64,000 bases of DNA from Peromyscus leucopus (lineage: Eukaryota > Chordata > Mammalia > Rodentia > Cricetidae): positions 90,129,436 through 90,193,435 of the forward strand of contig NC_051071.1 in the NCBI RefSeq assembly GCF_004664715.2, in the 5' to 3' direction. The notes under the pieces are model-generated. The model had not been told where the DNA came from. It saw nothing but the letters and a program-made list of their open reading frames with translations, and did no database searches. The position numbers and the translations under genes were made by a program. Of this stretch, positions 58,125 to 64,000 are shown in pieces (the first letter of the stretch is position 1; the number at the start of each line of letters is the position of its first letter).

Positions 58125-58340
58125 CTGTCCTAGTTTTCATTTCCTGTTGTCATATAAAATACCCTGGTGGAAATAAATTTAAGGAAGGAAATAGATTTAT
58201 TTCAGCTCACAATTCCAGGTTACAGACTGTCAGTGGGGCAGGGTTGGAGGAGCTAATCACATAGTCAAAAGCAGAGAGAGAATGAATGCATGCATGCCTA
58301 CTTGTGTTTAGTGCCCTCTTTACACATATACAATGCAGAA

Positions 58341-58393
<53 letters not shown>

Positions 58394-58560
58394 AGAATAT
58401 TGCCCTCCACAGTGAGTTGGTCTTCCTACCCGTTTCTAAAATTAAGGCAATATCTCACAGACATGCCCATAGGCCTACCTGATCTAGACAGTCTCTCATC
58501 GAGACTTTCTTCTCAGGTAATTCAAGATCATGTCAAATTAACAGTTAGTACTAACCATCA
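58125..58560 (+). repeat. Rodent interspersed repeat with internal (CA)n
   Basis: 'GTCCTAGTTTTCATTTCCTG' head, 'TTTATTTCAGCTCACAATTC', (CA)n at 58342-58392, and the end 'CTCACAGACATGCCCATAGG' and 'ACAGTTAGTACTAACCATCA'. Confidence 0.65.
58342..58392. repeat. (CA)n microsatellite
   Basis: About 25 CA units. Confidence 0.98.
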
Positions 58561-58904
58561 CAAATACAAACATACTTATACACAGACGGTATTGTGGCCA
58601 TCTGTGAAACGTGCCATCTGTCACTGTCACACAATCCCATCCTAACCTTTTCTGTCATAAATGAAGGTAACACTTCCACAGCTCCATGTATAAGGCCCCT
58701 ACCTGAATGCTACTGTCACTTACAGATGAGAGGTATAGGGTTCATAAAGAATGAATTTCATTTATTACACCAATTATTGTAGAAAACTGAGAAAGTCATT
58801 TTTTTTCTTCACCCTTTTCCTTTTTTCAAGGTAGGACAGCTTGGGAGAGTGTACCTTATAAAGTTACTTAAAGAAAACTGTTGTTCTTTTTTATTAAATC
58901 TCAT

Positions 58905-59118
58905 TTTTAAGGATTTTCTTTTTATTTTTAAATTACATATATATGAATATGTGCATATGAGTGTAGTGCCCTGAGAGGCCAACAGAGGGAGTTGGATCCC
59001 CTGGAGCGGCAGTTTAAGGAGATTGTAGGCCACCTGACATGGGTGCTGAAAGCTGAACTCAGGTCTTCTACAAAGGCAGCATTAAGTTCCCTTAATTGCT
59101 GAGCCGTCTCTCCAGCCT
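58905..59118 (-). repeat. B3-type SINE, antisense
   Basis: 'CTGAGAGGCCAACAGAGGGA', 'GAAAGCTGAACTCAGGTCTT' and 'TTGCTGAGCCGTCTCTCCAG'. Confidence 0.88.
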
Positions 59119-59800
59119 CTCACATTTTAACAATCATCTTTCTGCAGGGTTCCAGCTAACACTTTCACAAATTTCATTTAATTATCAGATGTGTCTCCCA
59201 GTATTAGCCCAAAATGCCCAGTTGTGTTCAGAAACATATGCACTGTACACAGATACACATGTGCAATACCCCTGGTGACTTACACAAATTCTAAGAGAAA
59301 GTGCCTTATTGGTTTCAATGGTTAAAAAAAAAGAATGGAAACTGGGTGGCCTCAACAAAGCCCTTTAGCTTCTTTCTATTCCAACCCCAACAGAGCCCTA
59401 GCCAGCTGCCCCATCCCAGGGCAGACTTCAGTGAAGGTGACAATCCTCTACAGTAACCAAGACAGGCAGACGTGCCCTGAAGGCACAGATCTGGTTCAGT
59501 TGCCTTTCCAGCGGGCCACACCCTTCCAGCTCAGTAGGAACATTTGAGGCTTGTAAAAGTTTTCTAGGAAACAATTACTCATGAGCAAAGGGACCAGAAA
59601 AGTTCCAGAGATGATCTCCAGCAGGCATTTTAAAGATGACTAGCAGCGGGCAGCCTGCCGGATTACGCCCGATAGAAACTATGACTACGCAATGCCACAG
59701 TAAGATCCGCCTCATGCCTCCAGCTTGCTGAATCTTCAAAGCACCTCACTGGGGCTTCCATCACCCATGTTCACTCTTGTAAAAACCCACCAACATATTC
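59119..59800. other. No gene or recognised repeat
   Basis: Unique-looking sequence before the purine tract. No supportable exon. Confidence 0.45.
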
Positions 59801-59805
59801 AGCTA

Positions 59806-59989
59806 GAAGAAGGGGAGGGGACAAGGAGGAGGGGGAGGAGGGGGAGGAGGAGAAGAAGAAGAAAAAGAAGAAGAAGAGGAGGAGGAGGAGGAGGAGGAGG
59901 AGGAGGAAGAAGAAGAAGAAGAAGAAGAAGAAGAAGAAGAAGAAGAAGAAGAAGAAGAAGAAGAAGAAGAAGAAGAAGAAGAAGAAGAA
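59806..59989 (+). repeat. (GGA)n(GAA)n polypurine tract
   Basis: About 184 bases almost entirely A/G on this strand: GGGGAGG/GGA-rich in the first half, then about 33 GAA units. Poly-Ser and poly-Arg frames over it are artefacts. Confidence 0.97.
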
Positions 59990-60417
59990 CTCAGTAACAT
60001 GTCATCTAGGATGAGGTTATGTGGACAACATCAGCTGGTCTGTGGTCCTGTAAGAATCAGAAGAAGTCAAATTCTTCCTCCCCTCATACCGTGCCCTCTA
60101 AGCCCCCTTCCCTCCCTCAGGATGCAGAAATTCTCAGTGTGCTCATATTTTCGGGCCACTGCCCCTGCCCCTGTTTCTACAGAGATCTTTCTCCCTCCCT
60201 GATCTAGTGTTTTGGTCTCTTTCTAGTCCTACAAAGGCAAGTCTGCCCTGTCTCTTCATCTCTCCAGGCACTCACAGCAGGCTTCTGTACATTTCAGAGA
60301 CTGGTGAGCATTTGGATAGATGTCAGGGCTTGCAGGAGAGCTGTGCGAACCCCTTTAGAACTACCTGTTGTAAAGGAAGCCCCGCCTATCCACCTTCTGG
60401 TCTCCTCCCCCAGCCCC

Positions 60418-60472
60418 TAACCCCGCCCCCACCCTCCACCCCCACCCCCACCCCCACGCTCCACCCCCTCTC
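60418..60472. repeat. C-rich CCCCAC tract
   Basis: Repeated CCCCACCCC units over about 55 bases; short and imperfect. Confidence 0.8.
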
Positions 60473-60579
60473 CTGCTGCGCCTCCCACTCTTCACCTGGA
60501 AGGCAGAGTTAATGCTCTCCTTTCCTTCAGTTCCCCGCTAGTCACCCTAGCAGCTCATCGAACGTTTTTGTTGTTGTTT

Positions 60580-61062
60580 GTTTTGTCTTCTTAGGCAGAG
60601 TCTTACTGTGTTAGTCAGGCTGGTCTTGAACTCGTGGGTGTTGTGGGGTATTCACCAGAACAACTGCTCCAACATGGGTTTAAGCCAGCCACCTACTACT
60701 ACACTGGGAGCTCAAGATCCCAGTGTAACATGGAGCCTTTCTCAGGGTAAGCTTTTAAGCACAAAAACCATGCCCTGGGTTGACATACTTCAGTTAACAA
60801 GAACAGTTAGCCAGAAGCAGAACTACAGAAGCCAAAAAGCAAGGTTAGAACATTTAGAGACTTTCCCAGAGCTGTGGGCTTTGATGGATGAGGTCTTTGT
60901 TTTCGTTTTTGGCGGACAGTGCTATCTACATGCTGAGTTTTACAGTCTGAATGGTACTTTCATCATGGAGTCATTTGTGCTAAGGTCTGTAGCCCTGTTC
61001 CAGTGGACTCATGAGATCTTGCCTCCTGGGGAGCTGAACTTCAAATGCTATCATTGCACCCG
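60580..61062 (-). repeat. B1-like SINE, antisense, split by an LTR
   Basis: 'AGGCAGAGTCTTACTGTGTT' and 'GGCTGGTCTTGAACTC' precede the LTR, and 'CTCATGAGATCTTGCCTCCT' to 'TGCACCCGGCC' follow it, which together make one reversed B1-type unit. Confidence 0.7.
60639..61002. mobile_element. Solo LTR-like insertion inside a SINE
   Basis: It starts TGTTGTGGGG and ends CCTGTTCCA (TG...CA), flanked by GTGGG (60634-60638) and GTGGA (61003-61007), an imperfect 5-bp duplication. I recognise the interior ('AACCATGCCCTGGGTTGACA') as a recurrent rodent LTR pattern, not the family of copies A-D. A 189-codon frame (60578-61147) spans it and the SINE and is not a gene. Reading direction is uncertain. Confidence 0.7.
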
Positions 61063-61415
61063 GCCTCCTAGTTTTCCTCAACACACTGCCACCTTCCAGG
61101 GAAATCTGGTGTCTGCTTTGCAACTGACCCATCAAATCCCTGCCTGACCCGCACCCCTTCCTACTCCTGTCTTCTCAGCGTCCTCTGGATGCTAAGGGCT
61201 TACCGCTCAGTCTCCAGTGCCCCTTAGGTGTCCTTACCTGGCCCTCGGTGCCCTGATTTGCACAGCTGTTAACTTTCAGGCCTTCCTATAGTGACTTTTG
61301 GGTTTCTGCCTCTGGATAACACCTCTTTTCTCCCTCCTACCCTGCCTGTGTTCCAGACATAGCTGCTTATTCTGTTGTCTCAAACTGAAGGACTAAAAGC
61401 AAATACAAAAGTGGC

Positions 61416-61419
<4 letters not shown>

Positions 61420-61472
<53 letters not shown>

Positions 61473-61481
61473 GGTGTGTCT

Positions 61482-61526
<45 letters not shown>

Positions 61527-61547
61527 TGTGTGTCTGTATGTGTGTAT
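61420..61547. repeat. (TG)n(AG)n(TG)n compound microsatellite
   Basis: About 16 TG units, ten AG units, then about 20 TG units with interruptions. Confidence 0.97.
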
Positions 61548-61867
61548 GGCCAGTGCTATGGCCTCCACACCACCTCCCCACACACAGCTCAGGCTCCCTT
61601 CCTGCCCACTCTCTCTCCTTTTCTCCACCTCCAGACTAGGCTCACAAATGTGTCTGCTCTTCCTCCTCTGCTCCAAACACCTTCCGTTGTCTGCTCTGGC
61701 CTGCAGGCTTCTCTGGCTTTCCGGATTCTCCACAAACTAAGCCTGGCTTGTGTTTCCTGTGATCCAAAATGAATTCAAATGCTCACTATGCAGTTCCCCG
61801 ACTGTGACCTTGAGCTGATGCAGTTAATGTTCTATCCTTTGTTTATAGGAAGGATATCCATATCCTG

Positions 61868-62263
61868 GCCTGTGCTGGGCAGTTTTATGACAACTTGACA
61901 CAAGCTAGTCATCGGAGAGGAGGGAGCCTCAATTAAGAAAATGCTCCCTAAGATCAGGCAAGCCTGTAGGACATTTTCTTAATTAGTGGTTGAGCGGGAG
62001 AGCCCAGCCCATTGTAGGTGGGGCTATGCCTGGGTTGGTGGTCCTGGGTTCTAAAAGAAAGACAGTAAGCAGCACCCCACACACACACACACCTCATGGC
62101 CTCTGCATCAGCTCCTGACTCCAGGTTCCTGCCCTATTTGAGTTCCTGTCCTGACTTCCTTCAGTGATGGACTACGATGTGGAAGGGTAAGCCAAGTAAA
62201 TCCTTTCCTCCCCGACTTGCTGTTGGTCATGGTGTTTTGAGCAACAGTAACCCTAACTAGAAT
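61868..62263 (+). repeat. Rodent repeat (family of 14517)
   Basis: 'GACAACTTGACACAAGCTAG', 'ACATTTTCTTAATTAGTGGT', 'CCTGGGTTGGTGGTCCTGGG' and the end 'AACAGTAACCCTAACTAGAA'. Confidence 0.8.
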
Positions 62264-62849
62264 GTAGGCCCTCCCCAGAAGCACTGGATACTTTGGGAGC
62301 ATTCCAATTCTGTCCTGACTAAGTCATAAATTTCTCCTCATCATTTATTACCAGTCCTGTTTCCAATCAAAATAGAGACTCTGTGCCCAGGGCCCCCTTT
62401 CTGCTTCTTCTCAGTGATACAACCGTAAGTTTTGATGGCAGGAATGGAAAGTGAAGTGGCCCTGTAACAGCATATGTAAACCAGCCGGGTGGAAGCCTGC
62501 CGTGTCAAGATGCAGTTAGAGCGTGGCGCTGAGTGGAAATGGGAGAGGGACTCCTCTTTCCCCAAAGCTCAAGGATGTCGGGTTGCTGGCAATATAGACA
62601 GTAAGGGCTGAGGCCAAATGTCTAGCCTGGCCTTCTAAGCCAGGAATCCACACGACGTAATGTGTCATTGTCATGCTTGGCCCTGTTTACACCCCGCCTC
62701 TGCTGCTTTCCAGACACTGCATCTGCTAGAGAAAAGCCCTGGTTCCTGAGGTGTGCACAGCCTCTTCACCTTAGCAGCTGCTGCGATGGTACGTGACTTA
62801 TGTATTTACACGGCTCAATACTTCAGCGCTTATTCTTAAGAAGTGTGAG
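62264..62849. other. No gene or recognised repeat
   Basis: Unique-looking intergenic sequence. Confidence 0.45.
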
Positions 62850-63060
62850 GGCTGAGAAAATAAGCCCAGTCAGTAAAGCGTTTGCTGAGCAAGTATGAGG
62901 ACCTGAGTTCAAACCCCAGCACAGACATAAAGAGCACACTTCTAATCCCAGCACTAGGAAAGTGGGGACAGACATATCCTTGGGGCTCGATGGCCAGCTA
63001 GTCTAGCTTAATCAGCAAAGCTCAGGTCCCAGTGAAAGACCCTGTCTCAAAAAACAAGGT
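62850..63060 (+). repeat. B4/B3-type SINE
   Basis: 'GGGCTGAGAAAATAAGCCCA', 'CCTGAGTTCAAACCCCAGCA', 'AGACCCTGTCTCAAAAAAC' end. Confidence 0.8.
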
Positions 63061-63118
63061 GAGTGGTTCCTGGGTGTGTGTGGGGGACTGGTGTTTGACC
63101 CCTGGCCTCTGCATGAAC

Positions 63119-63120
<2 letters not shown>

Positions 63121-63172
<52 letters not shown>
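63121..63172. repeat. (CA)n microsatellite
   Basis: About 26 CA units. Confidence 0.98.
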
Positions 63173-63175
<3 letters not shown>

Positions 63176-63494
63176 AGTTTTATGATGACATATAGCTCAA
63201 AGTCTAGAAAATGTAAAACCACCTACAATAGCAAACATTTTCCTAAAATCAACACTTATTTAATGCCCACAATGCACTGGGCACTGTCTAATAGACAGTA
63301 AATTTGAATCCTGGCCTTCGAAGAGCGGGAGCACCAAAGCATAGTCGTGGGTGAGCAGTCACCAGTGGGCAGCACAGCAGGGCGTAGGGTGTGTGAGCAG
63401 ATCCTTTAGAAACCCATGCACTTTGTGGTTGACCAGCACTCTCTGAACACCTTCCTGGTACCAGACATCCTAGGTGTTTAAGGACAACAAGCGA

Positions 63495-63735
63495 GGGGCT
63501 GGGGAAGAAGATACCCCGGTCAGTTAGGTGCTTGGCACACACTTGAGTCAGATCCCCAGTACCACATGAAAAGCTGGGTGTGTCATGTGAGCACACACTA
63601 GTAATCCCAGCACTAGGGAGGCCGAGACGAGAGGATCGCTGGAGACCATTAGCCAGGAAGTATAGCCCAGTTACAGAGATTCCCAGGACCTGGTAGGAGA
63701 GACCCTGAGTCAGGAAGAACAAGGTGGGCATCTCC
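63495..63735 (+). repeat. B4/B3-type SINE
   Basis: 'GGGGCTGGGGAAGAAGATAC', 'CAGATCCCCAGTACCACATG' and 'AATCCCAGCACTAGGGAGGC'. Confidence 0.75.
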
Positions 63736-63821
63736 CGAGGAACACCACCCAAAGCTAGCCTCCAGCCTCCACCAAGAGCACCAGACACACCCACATTTAG
63801 ACAAGCACAGAGAGAGAATGA

Positions 63822-64000
63822 GGGGGCTGGAGAGAGGGCTCAGTGGGTGAGAGCACTTGCTGCTTCTGCAGAGGTTGGGGTTCACAACCATCTGTATCTC
63901 TGATTTCAGAAGAACCAAGTCCCCTTCTGACACACACACCCCCTTCTGACCAAGCACCAGACACACCTGTGGTATGCAGACATACATGCAAGCAAAACAT
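63822..64000 (+). repeat. B2/B3 SINE, runs to the window edge
   Basis: 'GGGGGCTGGAGAGAGGGCTC' head and 'ACATACATGCAAGCAAAACA' at the window end; an internal deletion removes part of the B-box region. Confidence 0.85.

Larger units (their letters stand above)
50106..64000. other. Intergenic DNA downstream of Lrrc8c
   Basis: No protein gene is supported here. In other mammals the next gene on this side is Lrrc8d, but none of its coding sequence is visible. The stretch is dominated by SINEs, solo LTRs, an L1 3' end and simple repeats, listed separately. Confidence 0.75.

Noticed and set aside
59725..60000. Poly-Arg and poly-Ser frames
   Set aside because: Direct translation of the GGA/GAA tract.
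60578..61147. 189-codon plus-strand frame
   Set aside because: It runs from an antisense SINE through an LTR-like insertion and back into the SINE, so it is repeat sequence, not a gene.
50106..64000. Search for Lrrc8d or another LRRC8 coding exon
   Set aside because: No frame with the LRRC8 N-terminal or LRR pattern occurs downstream in this window.

Overview
The window is mammalian nuclear DNA from a muroid rodent, most likely a cricetid (hamster, vole or deer-mouse relatives). The evidence is dense B1, B2/B3, ID and B4-type SINEs, many long (CA)n tracts, rodent L1 3' ends, and a young B1 at 3809-3957 with an internal 'TTTGCGCCTTTCCTGG' segment that I associate with cricetid B1s. Genus and species cannot be read from this.

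Only one protein-coding gene is supported: Lrrc8c on the + strand, a subunit of the LRRC8 volume-regulated anion channel (VRAC). Two coding exons are present. The first (16854-16995, ATG at 16858) encodes residues 1-46. The second (43881-46154) encodes residues 47-803 and the stop. The splice sites are canonical, the intron is phase 0, and the joined product is 803 residues, the expected family length, with no break. The non-coding first exon and promoter are not recognisable here and probably lie upstream. A 3' UTR of about 3.95 kb probably ends at paired AATAAA signals at 50080-50091.

Layout: 1-16853 is upstream intron (5' part of the gene) made of SINEs, an ancient L1 3' end, older rodent repeats and a 23-bp minisatellite. 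16854-16995 is coding exon 1. 16996-43880 is a 26.9-kb intron with a G-rich minisatellite close to the donor, two LTR insertions with 6-bp target-site duplications, a URR1-like hAT element with an 8-bp duplication, L1 fragments, and a 19-20-bp minisatellite. 43881-50105 is coding exon 2 and the 3' UTR. 50106-64000 is downstream intergenic DNA rich in retroelements, with two more LTRs of the intronic family, an L1 3' end, a nested LTR in a SINE, and a long GGA/GAA tract.

I found no bacterial-type system, CRISPR array, viral coding region, rRNA or tRNA gene, and no convincing second protein gene. All other open frames are short, made of repeat sequence, or antisense shadows of Lrrc8c exon 3. 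The interesting material is structural: three minisatellites, well-delimited LTR insertions with target-site duplications, nested insertions, and non-B-DNA-prone tracts. I saw no evidence of an undescribed biological system. Repeat family names are from memory of consensus patterns, not from a database search, and repeat boundaries are approximate unless a target-site duplication is stated.
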